From positions 62,001 through 126,000 of the forward strand of contig JAEUJZ010000020.1 of NCBI GenBank assembly GCA_016794505.1: a stretch of DNA of 64,000 nucleotides. The letters are read 5' to 3'. This document shows positions 52,652-61,475 of the stretch, one piece after another (position 1 is the first letter of the stretch; each line of letters opens with the position of its first letter). The notes under the pieces were generated by a model. It was given only the letters and a program-made list of their open reading frames with translations, was not told the DNA's origin and did not search any database. The position numbers and the translations under genes are program-made. The DNA is from Myxococcales bacterium. Its GTDB lineage: Bacteria > Myxococcota_A > Polyangia > Palsa-1104 > JAEUJZ01.

Positions 52652-54082
52652 ATGCCGCCTGTCGCGCCGGACCCAACGCTCTCGTCGGTGGTGCCGGCTG
52701 TTCTTTCTGAATCGACGCATGCCGCAGGTCCCAACCTGGCGCCGATCACGCTGTCGGTTCGTCCCGCTGCCGTCGAGCGCATCCGACGTGGGGCGCAGAC
52801 GCTGCGCCGCGAAGATCTGCTCGCGCTGCCTGCAGGGCTGCCCGCTGGAGCACCCGTGGCTCTGTGCGACGATCGAGGCCGCAGCTTGGGCAGTGGTTTT
52901 CTGGCCGCACCGGGACCGACCTCGCTGATCGTGCGCTTGTTCGATCGCGAGGGCGCGGCGCTTGGGGAAGCGCTGCTGCTTTCGCGCCTGCGCCATGCCC
53001 ACGCCCTGCGTCAGGCCCTGTGGACGAGCGATTCAGAACGCGACCCACGCACTGCGACGAGCACTGCGCACGAACGCGATGCCTACCGCTTGGTACACGG
53101 CGAAGCCGATGGCCTGCCCGGCCTATTTATCGATCGCTATGGCGAGGCCGCGGTCATCCAGACCGCAACCGCGGCGATGGATGCGCGCAAGGATCGAATC
53201 GCCGCGCTTTTGCATCAGCAGCTCGGCATCCGCTGGGTGGTCTGTCGCGACGATGGCAGCGCCCGTGATCTGGAAGGCCTGCCGCGCGAGCGACGACTGC
53301 TTCTGGACACGCGAAGCGCCCGCGCCCACGTACCACACAGCGCTGTCGCGCCGTCGCCAACGTTGGCGCAGTTTCACGATGCCGGCAGCCGCATGCAGGC
53401 CGATCTTTTGTTCGATAAAAAGACCGGCAGCTTCCTGGATCAGCAAGAAAACCATGCGCGGGCCGCGGCCTATGCCCGACGCTTGTTCGCAGACAGACCA
53501 GGCGGCCCAGCGACGGCGCTTGACACCTTTACGTACCACGGTGGTTTTGCCTTGGCCTTGGCGCGGGCGGGTCTTTCGGTGATGGCCTGCGACGAAGATC
53601 GCGATGCCATCGCTCGCGCTCGTCACAATGCCGACTTAAACGGAGTCACCGTCGACTTTCGCATCGAAAACGCCTTTGATCTGTTGCGTCGCATGGAAAG
53701 CCAGGGCGCTCGCTTCGACGTGGTCGTCGTCGATCCGCCAGCCCTGGCTAAGCGTGGGCGCGATCGAACATGGACGGCCGGCCGCTCCACCGGACATGCT
53801 CCAGCGGGCAGCGATGAGAACAGCGCCTGGGCCCGCGCCTATCGCGAGCTAAACCTGCGCGCCATGCGGCTCTTGGCTCCAGGCGGGCTGCTTGTGACCT
53901 GTAGCTGCTCGGGTCGCGTGTCGCAGGCGGCCTTCGGCGAGCTCTTGCACACCGCTGCCTCGGATGCCCGCCGCTCGCTACAACTTCTAGAGCGCCGCGG
54001 CGCCGGCCCCGATCACCCCGTCTTGCTCGGCTGGTCCGAGAGCGAGTACCTCAAGTGCTGGTTCTTGCGGGCCCTTTCGTAG
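52652..54082 (+). CDS. RlmI-like class I SAM-dependent rRNA methyltransferase
   Basis: A 476-residue protein (a GTG at 52634 is an alternative start). It has an N-terminal PUA-like domain (about 35-110), a central EEHAD-like domain with DGLPGLFIDRYG, and a Rossmann methyltransferase domain from about 270. Motifs are KKTGSFLDQQENH, ALDTFTYHGGFALALARAG, a DEDRDAI acidic loop, DVVVVDPPALAK with the catalytic-loop DPP, and LVTCSCSG. This is the RlmI/RlmK family that makes 5-methylcytosine in 23S rRNA (C1962 in E. coli). The RNA target here is inferred from the family. Confidence 0.9.
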   Translation: MPPVAPDPTLSSVVPAVLSESTHAAGPNLAPITLSVRPAAVERIRRGAQTLRREDLLALPAGLPAGAPVALCDDRGRSLGSGFLAAPGPTSLIVRLFDREGAALGEALLLSRLRHAHALRQALWTSDSERDPRTATSTAHERDAYRLVHGEADGLPGLFIDRYGEAAVIQTATAAMDARKDRIAALLHQQLGIRWVVCRDDGSARDLEGLPRERRLLLDTRSARAHVPHSAVAPSPTLAQFHDAGSRMQADLLFDKKTGSFLDQQENHARAAAYARRLFADRPGGPATALDTFTYHGGFALALARAGLSVMACDEDRDAIARARHNADLNGVTVDFRIENAFDLLRRMESQGARFDVVVVDPPALAKRGRDRTWTAGRSTGHAPAGSDENSAWARAYRELNLRAMRLLAPGGLLVTCSCSGRVSQAAFGELLHTAASDARRSLQLLERRGAGPDHPVLLGWSESEYLKCWFLRALS

Positions 54083-54202
54083 ACGGGCAAACGAGCTCGA
54101 TTTTCCTGCGTGGGGGTCGCCGGTTTTGGGACAAAATCGGGCGTTCACCGGCCGGTCTCTGCCTTGGGCTACCGCGCCGACAGGAAAGACGAGCCGATCC
54201 GC

Positions 54203-55279
54203 ATGAGCACTCCGAACCCGCATGATGTCGTGCTGCTGTGTAACCCGCAGGCCGGGGGCCGCTGGCGCGCCCTGGCCGATGTCCTAGACAGCGACGAAGC
54301 CAAGGGCGTTCGCCGCATCGTCACCGACGAGATCGACGATGTCGCCGAGGCCCTTTCCAGTGTCGGTCGCCGCGCCCGTCTGCTGTGCATCTATGGCGGC
54401 GACGGAACGATCTATCACGTCATCAACCAGCTTCTTTCCCAAAAGCAGGACTCGTTGCCGCGCCTGGCCTTTTTGGGCGGCGGCACGATGAATGTCACCG
54501 GCCGGCTGTGTGGCATGACTGGCTCGCCCGGCGACAACTTCCGCGCCGTGATGCGGGCCTATTTGACCGATCAGCTTCTGTGGCGCGACCTGCCGCTTGT
54601 CGAGGTGCAGCAGGGAGGCGGGCGCAGCTATGGCTATACCTTCGGCATGGGGGCGCTGGTGCGCATCCTCAACCGCTATGAGCGCGGCCGCAAAGGCAAG
54701 CTGGCGGCGCTGGGCATCGGCGCGCAGGCCATCACGGCGGCCCTAAGCCCGGTCGATCTGGGCATGAAAGACCTGATGGCGCAGATGTCCGCCACGGTCA
54801 CCGTCGACGGCGAGACCCTGCCCTATGAGCGCTTTATCGCCGTGTTCGCCAACACGACCGGCGCCGTCAACCGCATGGTCGAGCCCTTTGTGCATCAGCG
54901 CAGCCGCGACCACTTCAACTTCCTGGCCTATTCGGTCTCGGCGCGCGAGTTCGCGTTCAACGTCCCAAACCTCATGCGGGCCCAGCTTCCGCTGGACCAT
55001 GGCTCGCTGCCGTCGTGGCTCTTGCAGCCGCGCAACCTGTTTAGCCTGCTGCGTGGCCAGCGCAAGGACCTGCCGGCCGACCCGCGCTATGTCAACCACC
55101 CGGCGCAGTCCCTGCGCATCGAAACGGACGAGCCGTTCTATACCCTCGACGGCGAGGTCCTGCCGCTTGCAGCGCGCGACGAAGCCAGCCGCCCGGCCAC
55201 CGCGTCCCCGCGCCACGTCCTTCATGTCCGCCTAGGCCCCAGCCTGCAGCTTGCCCTGGTGGGTGGCGCAGCGCCGTAA
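54203..55279 (+). CDS. Diacylglycerol/lipid kinase family protein
   Basis: A 358-residue protein from ATG 54203; the frame extends upstream to 54110 without similarity. The family motif GGDGT lies in IYGGDGTIYHVINQLL, and the second conserved motif reads LGGGTMNVTGR, with NPQAGG near the start. These belong to the DAGK_cat fold of bacterial DgkB/YegS lipid kinases, which phosphorylate diacylglycerol or related lipids using ATP. The final strand pair ends in a beta sandwich as in YegS. The substrate lipid is not identified. It is transcribed alone, upstream of the four-domain DsbA gene. Confidence 0.9.
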   Translation: MSTPNPHDVVLLCNPQAGGRWRALADVLDSDEAKGVRRIVTDEIDDVAEALSSVGRRARLLCIYGGDGTIYHVINQLLSQKQDSLPRLAFLGGGTMNVTGRLCGMTGSPGDNFRAVMRAYLTDQLLWRDLPLVEVQQGGGRSYGYTFGMGALVRILNRYERGRKGKLAALGIGAQAITAALSPVDLGMKDLMAQMSATVTVDGETLPYERFIAVFANTTGAVNRMVEPFVHQRSRDHFNFLAYSVSAREFAFNVPNLMRAQLPLDHGSLPSWLLQPRNLFSLLRGQRKDLPADPRYVNHPAQSLRIETDEPFYTLDGEVLPLAARDEASRPATASPRHVLHVRLGPSLQLALVGGAAP

Positions 55280-55539
55280 CCACGCCGGATCACCCGCAGC
55301 CAACACCCCGGATCGCGCTAAGTCCCAGACGGGAAAAACAATTTTGCCAAGGCTGTCGTCAGCGTTGTAAGCTTCGACTCCTGCCGTCCCCAAACTAGGG
55401 AATGGAGCGTCAAACGCGGCCGTTTTCCTGCTCACTTCGTCCCGAAAAAATCTGGCATCAAGGAGCCGCCGCCCATCGCTTCACCTAGGCCCCCCGTTCC
55501 CCAAAAGACATTCAGAGGACCGTACAGAGAGGTTCAAGT
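55280..55539 (+). other. Intergenic region upstream of the DsbA-like tandem gene
   Basis: About 260 bases without a convincing gene. The stretch near 55330-55350 is AT-rich for this genome and may contain the promoter; no confident -35/-10 pair is seen. A GAGAGG box lies about seven bases before the ATG at 55540. Confidence 0.4.
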
Positions 55540-58164
55540 ATGAACAAGACCACCGCCATTCTGGGCACCCTTGCCGCCCTGATCATCGGGTTCTTCATAG
55601 GCAAGGCCACAATCTCGGACCAGCCGTCTGAAAAGGCGGGTCCGGCGCTCAAGTCCGCGGCTCCCGATCCGTCGGTCGAGCGGTACAAGATTCAAGTCGG
55701 CAACGCCCCCGTCACGGGTGCGCAAGGGGCCAAGGTCACGATCGTCGAGTTCTCTGACTACCAGTGTCCGTTCTGTTCGCGCGTCGAGCCGACGATCGAG
55801 CAGATCAAGCGCACCTATGGCAAGGACGTGCGGGTGGCGTTCAAGCACAACCCGCTGCCCTTCCACCCGCAGGCTGCTCCGGCTTCGCGCGCGGCGATGG
55901 CAGCGCGTGAGCAGGGCGATGACAAGTTCTGGGCGTACCACCGCAAGCTGTTCGAAGGGCAGCAGAACCTGGATGACCAGCACTTCGAGCAGTGGGCGCG
56001 CGAGGTCGGCCTGAACATCGACAAGTGGAAGAACGATGTCACGCAGAACCGCGCTCGCTATGACCAGCAGATCCAGGCGGACCAAGCGGAAGCGGCCAAG
56101 TTTGGCGCCCGCGGCACGCCGAGCTTCTTTATCAATGGCCGTCCGCTGTCGGGTGCGCAGCCCTTCGACGCGTTCCAGAAGGTCATCGACGAAGAGATGA
56201 CCGCGGCCGAAAAGGCCCTGCGCGCCGGAGCCAAGCCGGAAAACCTGTACGCGACGCTGATCCAGAACGCCAAGGACGGCGCGGCGGCTCCCGAGGCGCC
56301 GAAGCCGCCACCGTTCCAGCTTCCCGATCCCAAGATCGTGTTCAAGGTCCCGACGGGCAACTCGCCGCAGAAGGGCCCGGCCGGCGCCAAGGTCACCATC
56401 ATCGAGTTCTCGGACTTCCAGTGCCCGTTCTGCTCGCGCGTGGTGCCGACGCTCAAGAAGCTGCACGAGACCTATCCCAACGACGTGCGCGTGATCTTCA
56501 AGCACAACCCGCTGTCGTTTCACGAGGACGCGAACCTGGCCGCTCAGGCCACCGCCGCCGCCGAGGAGCAGGGCAAGTTCTGGGAGATGCACGACAAGCT
56601 GTTTGAGAACCAGCGTGCTCTCAAGCGCCCGGACTTGGAAAAGTACGCGGCCGAGATTGGCCTGGACGTAAACAAGTTCAAGGCAGCGCTCGACAGCGGT
56701 CGCTTTAAGACGCGCATCGACGAGGAAGCAGCAGAAGCGGCCAAGTTTGGCGCCCGCGGCACGCCCAGCTTCTTTATCAACGGCAAGCCCTTCCGTGGCG
56801 CACAGCCGTACGACAACTTCAAAAAAGTCGTCGACAGCGAGATCGAGTTCGCCAACAAGAAGCTGCAGGAAGGCGTGCCCGCGAGCGCGCTGTATGCCGA
56901 GCTGACCAAGGACGGCAAGGACAAGGCTGATGAGCCGAAGCCGCCACAGCAGGCCGCCGAAGCCGACGACAAGACCGTGTACAAGGCGCTGGTCGGCGAT
57001 GCTCCGGTCAAGGGGCCGCGCGATGCCAAGGTCACGATCGTGATGTGGTCTGACTTCCAGTGCCCGTTCTGCTCGCGCGTCGAGCCGACGATCAACAAGA
57101 TCATGGAGACCTATCCCAAGGACGTGCGCGTCGCGTTCAAGCAGCTTCCGCTGCCGTTCCACGACAAGGCGCACCTGGCTGCCCAGGCCTCGCTGGCCGC
57201 GCATGAGCAGGGCAAGTTCTGGGAGATGCACGACAAGCTGTTCGAGAACCAGCGCGCTCTCGACCGCCCGGCGCTAGAGAAGTACGCCGAAGAGCTGGGC
57301 CTGAACATGGGCCGCTTCAAGGCGGCGCTCGACAGCGGCAAGTACAAGGACAAGGTCGACGAGGAGCTCAAGGAAGGCAACAAGATCGGCGCCAATGGCA
57401 CGCCGGCCTTCTTCATCAACGGTCGCTCGCTGTCGGGGGCGCAGCCCTTCGATGCCTTCAAGGCCAAGATCGACGCTGCGCTCGCCGAAGTGAACGAGCT
57501 TCTGAAGAAGAAGCGTATCCCGGCGACGAAGATCTATGACGAGCTGATGCGCGACGCCAAGGAAGCGGCGGCGGCGCCCAAAGGCGGCGACGAGGAAGAC
57601 GACAAGACGGTCTATCAGGTCACGCCGGGCAACGGTCCAAGCTTCGGTCCAACGAACGCGCCGGTCACCATCGTTGAGTTCTCGGACTTCCAGTGCCCGT
57701 TCTGCTCGCGTGTGGTGCCGACGCTCAAAAAGATCAAAGAGACCTATGCCAACAAGGTGCGCATCGTGTGGCGGAACTATCCGCTGCCGTTCCACCCGCA
57801 GGCGCCGCTGGCCGCCGAGGCAGCGATGGCCGCGAATGCCCAGGGCAAGTTCTGGGAGATGCACGACAAGCTGTTCGAGAACCAGAAGGCCCTCGATCGC
57901 GCCTCGATCGACAAGTACGCGCAGGAGATCGGTCTCGATATGGCGCGGTTTAAGGCCGACCTCGACACGAACCGCTACAAGGGCGACGTGGAAGCGGACT
58001 TCAAGTACGGCAGCAGCCTGCCGGGTGGTGGCATGGGCACGCCGACCTTCTTCATCAACGGTAAGAAGATTGCCGGCGCCTATCCGTTCGAGAAGTTCGA
58101 CGAGATGATCAAGGCGGCGCTCGCCGAGACCGAGAAGGCCGCTCCTGCCAAGAAGCGTCGCTAA
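55540..58164 (+). CDS. Membrane-anchored protein with four tandem DsbA-like thioredoxin domains
   Basis: An 874-residue protein. An N-terminal hydrophobic segment (about 5-22, ILGTLAALIIGFFIG) is a signal anchor. Four repeats follow, each with V/IEFSD, then CPFC, then a HDKLFE helix, and a cis-proline loop GTP(S/A/T)FFING. Active-site pairs are C76/C79, C295/C298, C508/C511 and C719/C722, spaced about 211-219 residues. Each repeat is a complete DsbA/Thioredoxin_4-type domain with the helical insert, so all four should be redox active. The protein would exchange disulfides in the periplasm; four sites on one chain could act on one large substrate or in relay. Confidence 0.93.
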   Translation: MNKTTAILGTLAALIIGFFIGKATISDQPSEKAGPALKSAAPDPSVERYKIQVGNAPVTGAQGAKVTIVEFSDYQCPFCSRVEPTIEQIKRTYGKDVRVAFKHNPLPFHPQAAPASRAAMAAREQGDDKFWAYHRKLFEGQQNLDDQHFEQWAREVGLNIDKWKNDVTQNRARYDQQIQADQAEAAKFGARGTPSFFINGRPLSGAQPFDAFQKVIDEEMTAAEKALRAGAKPENLYATLIQNAKDGAAAPEAPKPPPFQLPDPKIVFKVPTGNSPQKGPAGAKVTIIEFSDFQCPFCSRVVPTLKKLHETYPNDVRVIFKHNPLSFHEDANLAAQATAAAEEQGKFWEMHDKLFENQRALKRPDLEKYAAEIGLDVNKFKAALDSGRFKTRIDEEAAEAAKFGARGTPSFFINGKPFRGAQPYDNFKKVVDSEIEFANKKLQEGVPASALYAELTKDGKDKADEPKPPQQAAEADDKTVYKALVGDAPVKGPRDAKVTIVMWSDFQCPFCSRVEPTINKIMETYPKDVRVAFKQLPLPFHDKAHLAAQASLAAHEQGKFWEMHDKLFENQRALDRPALEKYAEELGLNMGRFKAALDSGKYKDKVDEELKEGNKIGANGTPAFFINGRSLSGAQPFDAFKAKIDAALAEVNELLKKKRIPATKIYDELMRDAKEAAAAPKGGDEEDDKTVYQVTPGNGPSFGPTNAPVTIVEFSDFQCPFCSRVVPTLKKIKETYANKVRIVWRNYPLPFHPQAPLAAEAAMAANAQGKFWEMHDKLFENQKALDRASIDKYAQEIGLDMARFKADLDTNRYKGDVEADFKYGSSLPGGGMGTPTFFINGKKIAGAYPFEKFDEMIKAALAETEKAAPAKKRR

Positions 58165-58171
58165 CGCATAA

Positions 58172-58190
58172 AGACCGCCGCTCGCGGTCT
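58172..58190. terminator. Hairpin after the DsbA-like gene
   Basis: AGACCGC-CGCTC-GCGGTCT is a perfect seven-base stem with a five-base loop, eight bases after the stop. It has a pyrimidine-rich flank but no T-run on the plus strand. Likely a terminator or a transcript 3' end. Confidence 0.5.
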
Positions 58191-58243
58191 CGCCCTCCCC
58201 GCTCTCCTTTTCTTCGCACGCAGATCTAGCGCACCACGCGACG

Positions 58244-58262
58244 GACTCGCACTCAGCGAGTC
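58244..58262. terminator. Hairpin after the SctJ-like gene
   Basis: GACTCGC-ACTCA-GCGAGTC is a perfect seven-base stem with a five-base loop, 24 bases beyond the stop of the minus-strand SctJ-like gene. With the hairpin at 58172 it forms a two-hairpin convergent intergenic region. Confidence 0.5.
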
Positions 58263-58286
58263 AGATTGCTCGTCGCGCGCGTTCTC

Positions 58287-59087
58287 TTAGGAACGAAACA
58301 CGCTGGCGTTGGTCCCCGCCGTGGCGGTTGGGGTTTCGCTGCGAGCGGCTCGCTTTCGACGTGGCCAGGCCAAAAAACCCAAGCCCGCGCAGGCAAGCGT
58401 CAACACGACGAGCGCCGTTAGCAGAAACAAAAGCGCCGGGCGCGACTCGGGTGCGACGCGCAGCGGACCCAGCTGCGACAGCGTCGCTGCCGCACCGGGC
58501 AAAAGCGTCGGAGCCTGCGCCGCCAAGACGCTGACATCTTGTGCATCCAAGCCGGGCACCGCGTGCGCTACAAGCTGAGCGATCTCGACGGTGGATACGA
58601 CCAAGGGAGCCCGCAGCTTGAGGTACACCGCAGCACTCGGTCGCAGCGAGCCTTGGCTCGAAAGCGGCTCGGGTTCGGGCAGGGCCAGGTGGACGCGGGC
58701 CTCGATGATCTCGGGCATGCGCTCCAGCGTCTCGGCAAGCATGGCGCTCTGCGTCGCGGCGCTGCCTTCCCGCTGGGCCGAGGGCAAGAAAAGAAGCTTG
58801 TTGCTGCTGCCCGCGCTCGGCTCGGGGGGACGCGGCAGGCCGCGCTCGGTCAGTAAGGCCAGGGCGCGCGTCTCGTCGCTGCGCGGCACGGTCAAGGCAA
58901 AGGTGCTGAGCCGGCCAGCGCTGCCGCGCGCTTCCAGTCGCTTGTCGGCGCGAATGCCGGCCGCCCGCAAAGCGAGCAAGGACTCGCTGGCCCGTCGCTC
59001 GCTTAAGTCGTGATAGATGTCGACGTCACAGGCGCCCACGAGACCCAGTGAGCACACCAGCAACCAGGCCTGGCGTCGAGGCTTCAT
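58287..59087 (-). CDS. SctJ/YscJ-like type III secretion inner-ring lipoprotein (orphan)
   Basis: A 266-residue protein from ATG 59087. The lipobox is LVGAC. The ring-building motif 1 reads DIYHDLSERRASESLLALRAAGI, matching the YscJ/FliF signature YtgLsereANemlalL. RBM2 includes MPEIIEARVHLALPEPEP, as in SctJ. A C-terminal TM (about 218-240, FLLTALVVLTLACAGLGFL) and a basic tail follow, the normal SctJ layout. SctJ forms the inner-membrane ring of type III secretion injectisomes. No other T3SS gene is in the window; it may serve a distant cluster or an unrelated ring-based machine. Confidence 0.85.
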   Translation of the reverse strand: MKPRRQAWLLVCSLGLVGACDVDIYHDLSERRASESLLALRAAGIRADKRLEARGSAGRLSTFALTVPRSDETRALALLTERGLPRPPEPSAGSSNKLLFLPSAQREGSAATQSAMLAETLERMPEIIEARVHLALPEPEPLSSQGSLRPSAAVYLKLRAPLVVSTVEIAQLVAHAVPGLDAQDVSVLAAQAPTLLPGAAATLSQLGPLRVAPESRPALLFLLTALVVLTLACAGLGFLAWPRRKRAARSETPTATAGTNASVFRS

Positions 59088-59316
59088 GCACAAGACCACC
59101 GCTTCATGCTAGTGGCGATCGCCCTTCCTTGAAAACAGCTTCTGCATCAACCGCTTGCTTGACCGCGGCTCGATGGCTGCAGTCCCCGCGAACCACAGAC
59201 GGGGCTTTTCTTGTGCCGGCTTCTGGGCCTAGGATGGGCAGACGTGTTCATCTCAACCAACCTGAAGAACCCTCGGCTGCATCCGCCCGTGCGGTCCTAA
59301 GGCGCAGGGCATTCGC

Positions 59317-60429
59317 ATGTCCAACGATGTGCCTTCGGGGACGCAGGCGGTGCGCGACAGCCACGCGCGGATTGCTCAGTCGGACTGGCTGGGCCCACGC
59401 CTTCTGCCCAATGCACTGGGTGTCGCAGCGGTCTTTGAATTCCTGAGCAACCGCGTCCTTCAGCCCCTTTCCGGGCCTATGTTCGGAGCAGTGCCAGGCA
59501 GCACGCTGGCCGCGATCATCGGAACCACCAGCCGCTTCAGTCAAAACCTAGCCGCCGTGCTCGGCATCCTGGTCGTCGGTGCGCTGCTGCTTTCCGCCAT
59601 GCGGCCGCAGGGAGCAGCCAGCCAGCCGCTGGGACGCGTCAGCATCGTGATGATGGGCGGTCTGTCGCTGGTGCTGTCGGCCTTGCTGACGCTGGCGCCG
59701 GACTTCATGTCGGCAGCCGGGCTGCTCAAGCGAGCGCAGTGGCTGCTGCAGCTTTCGTCGGTGTGCGTCGCTCTGCTGATCACGCTCGGCGTGCTGCAGC
59801 GACGGGGGCCGCGGGGAATTCACAAGCTGGGCATCGTCCTTCTGATGCTGCCCGCGCTGTTCCAGCTTGAGATCCAGTGGGGCGTGATGACCGCCTCGGG
59901 CTATCTGCAGCGCTATGGCTTGCTGACGCTCTTATATGGGCCGCTTGTGGCGATGGCGACCCTGGCCATGGGCTCGCTGTGCGTGTCCGAGTGGCGCCCA
60001 GCCCGCCCGCGGCCGGCGTTCGTTGCCTTGGGCTTTGCCGTCTCGGCGGCGCTGGTCATGGCCGTGGTCATCTTTATGTGGTCCGCGACCGCGCTGCGCC
60101 TGATCTACATGTCGTTCGATCTGCGGCTGCCGATGCGCTTCGAGGCACAGACGCTGTACCTTTTGTGCCTGACCGCCTGGGTGTATTCCGTCGCGGGCCT
60201 GATGTTCATCGGACGCGAGGCCAACGACAGCGAGCGCTCGCGTGGGCTGGGTCTATTGCTGTTGGGACTGGCCGGCTGTCAGGCGCGGACGCTGCCGCAG
60301 ATGATGTTCTTCTTGGCGGGGCTTTTGTGCGCAGCGGAAGGCGTCTTGTCTTACGCGGGACGACGGCTCGCTCTGCGCCGCAGCAGCGACGAAGCCAACC
60401 AGGCCACGGCCACCGCCAGCGCGCCATAG
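59317..60429 (+). CDS. Polytopic membrane protein of unknown function
   Basis: A 370-residue protein with about nine or ten hydrophobic segments (for example AVLGILVVGALLL, VSIVMMGGLSLVLSALL, VALLITLGVL, LGIVLLMLPALF, FVALGFAVSAALVMAVVIF, LGLLLLGLAGC). I recognise no transporter family. AGGG lies seven bases before the ATG. It is transcribed away from the sctJ-like gene and its 3' end overlaps the opposing MYXO-CTERM-like gene by 79 bases. Function unknown; its position beside sctJ is not enough to link them. Confidence 0.7.
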   Translation: MSNDVPSGTQAVRDSHARIAQSDWLGPRLLPNALGVAAVFEFLSNRVLQPLSGPMFGAVPGSTLAAIIGTTSRFSQNLAAVLGILVVGALLLSAMRPQGAASQPLGRVSIVMMGGLSLVLSALLTLAPDFMSAAGLLKRAQWLLQLSSVCVALLITLGVLQRRGPRGIHKLGIVLLMLPALFQLEIQWGVMTASGYLQRYGLLTLLYGPLVAMATLAMGSLCVSEWRPARPRPAFVALGFAVSAALVMAVVIFMWSATALRLIYMSFDLRLPMRFEAQTLYLLCLTAWVYSVAGLMFIGREANDSERSRGLGLLLLGLAGCQARTLPQMMFFLAGLLCAAEGVLSYAGRRLALRRSSDEANQATATASAP

Positions 60430-61283
60430 CCAGCCCCTGAGGCATGCGGCGCGGCGCTCGCACTCGACGCGCTGCAGCCCGCCGCGGTGGTCGGAATGCA
60501 GGCGACTGGGATGGGCTTGCCATCGCGGCCTTTCATGTCGGTGACCGCTTGGTCGCGGTTTGCCACCTGCGGACAGTTGTCGCAGGCATCGCCCAGCCCG
60601 TCTTTATCGCTGTCTTTTTGGCTGACGTTGGCGAGCGCGGGACAGTTGTCGCACGCATCTCCGACGCCGTCTCCATCCCCATCGGCTTGGTTGGCGTTGG
60701 GCAGACACAGGCAGGTGTCCTTCACATCCGGCGTGCCGTCGCCATCCTGATCGCCGCTTAAGCTGGGCGAACCAGGGCAGGCATCGCAGGCATCGCCAAG
60801 CTGATCGAGATCGCGATCGGCTTGATCGGCGTTGCTCGTCAGCGGGCAGTTATCGCAGCTATCGCCCGTGCCATCTCCATCGCTGTCGGATTGATCGCTG
60901 TTGCTGATCTGCGGACAGTTGTCGCAGGCATCGCCAAAGCCATCGCCGTCGCTGTCCTTGGCTAGCTGATCGGAACAGGTCGCGGCTTGTCCCGCCCGCG
61001 GCGCCAGATAGTCATCGCACTTGCGCGTCGGAGAGTTGGTCACGCGCGTACAGCTTCCACCGTTGGCCTGGTAATGCACGCAGTCTTTGCCCGCCGCGGT
61101 GGGGTCTTGTTCCTGCGCACGCGAGATGCCGTTGCAGTTGACGTCTTCGGCCTGTGCCAGCTGAGGAAGCAGCCCGCAAAGCAGCCCTCCCAAGAGAATG
61201 CCCAGCGGGAACCGCAGCGGTCGCTGCCAGCGCGGTCGCTGCCAGTCAGCGGAAGACGAAGGGACTCGGCGTGGGCAAGACAT
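60351..61283 (-). CDS. Thrombospondin type-3 repeat protein with MYXO-CTERM-like tail
   Basis: A 310-residue protein from ATG 61283; GTG 61286 is an alternative, and AGGAG lies just upstream. A signal peptide ends at QLAQAED. The middle (about 100-260) has calcium-binding thrombospondin type-3 repeats such as DSDGDGFGDACDNCP, about seven units. The C-terminus reads AAGCSASSASAAP, then a hydrophobic helix, then RRRASRRPA. This Cys plus TM plus Arg layout is the MYXO-CTERM sorting signal, implying processing and surface attachment or shedding. The gene overlaps the polytopic membrane gene tail-to-tail. Confidence 0.88.
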   Translation of the reverse strand: MSCPRRVPSSSADWQRPRWQRPLRFPLGILLGGLLCGLLPQLAQAEDVNCNGISRAQEQDPTAAGKDCVHYQANGGSCTRVTNSPTRKCDDYLAPRAGQAATCSDQLAKDSDGDGFGDACDNCPQISNSDQSDSDGDGTGDSCDNCPLTSNADQADRDLDQLGDACDACPGSPSLSGDQDGDGTPDVKDTCLCLPNANQADGDGDGVGDACDNCPALANVSQKDSDKDGLGDACDNCPQVANRDQAVTDMKGRDGKPIPVACIPTTAAGCSASSASAAPHASGAGYGALAVAVAWLASSLLRRRASRRPA

Positions 61284-61343
61284 CACAGGCTCCTGCGAGG
61301 TGGCCGGGTGAGGCGGTGTAACTGCTCTTATTGTCAGAGTAAA

Positions 61344-61370
61344 ACAAGTTATATCCGATACAGAACTTGT
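61344..61370. promoter_or_regulatory. 27-bp inverted repeat in the divergent promoter region
   Basis: ACAAGTT (61344-61350) and AACTTGT (61364-61370) are a perfect inverted repeat with a 13-base spacer, inside the AT-rich region between the MYXO-CTERM-like gene and the OmpA gene. It is a candidate operator for one or both promoters. Confidence 0.5.
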
Positions 61371-61475
61371 GAAATAATAACCGTGCCAACTTTCCGCCAG
61401 CCCGTCTCAGCCGCTGGGTTTGCAAGGCGCTTTGGGCGTGGCTGTTGGCGCCATTGCCAGGTTGGAGGGAGCCGC

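Noticed and set aside
55534..57231. Long minus-strand frame opposite the DsbA tandem gene
   Set aside because: Repeats there mirror the coding strand; there is no ribosome site and no recognisable domain.
60987..61475. Longer N-terminus of the OmpA gene
   Set aside because: The extra frame lies antisense to the MYXO-CTERM-like gene, has no signal-peptide sense, and a strong ribosome site precedes the TTG at 61476.
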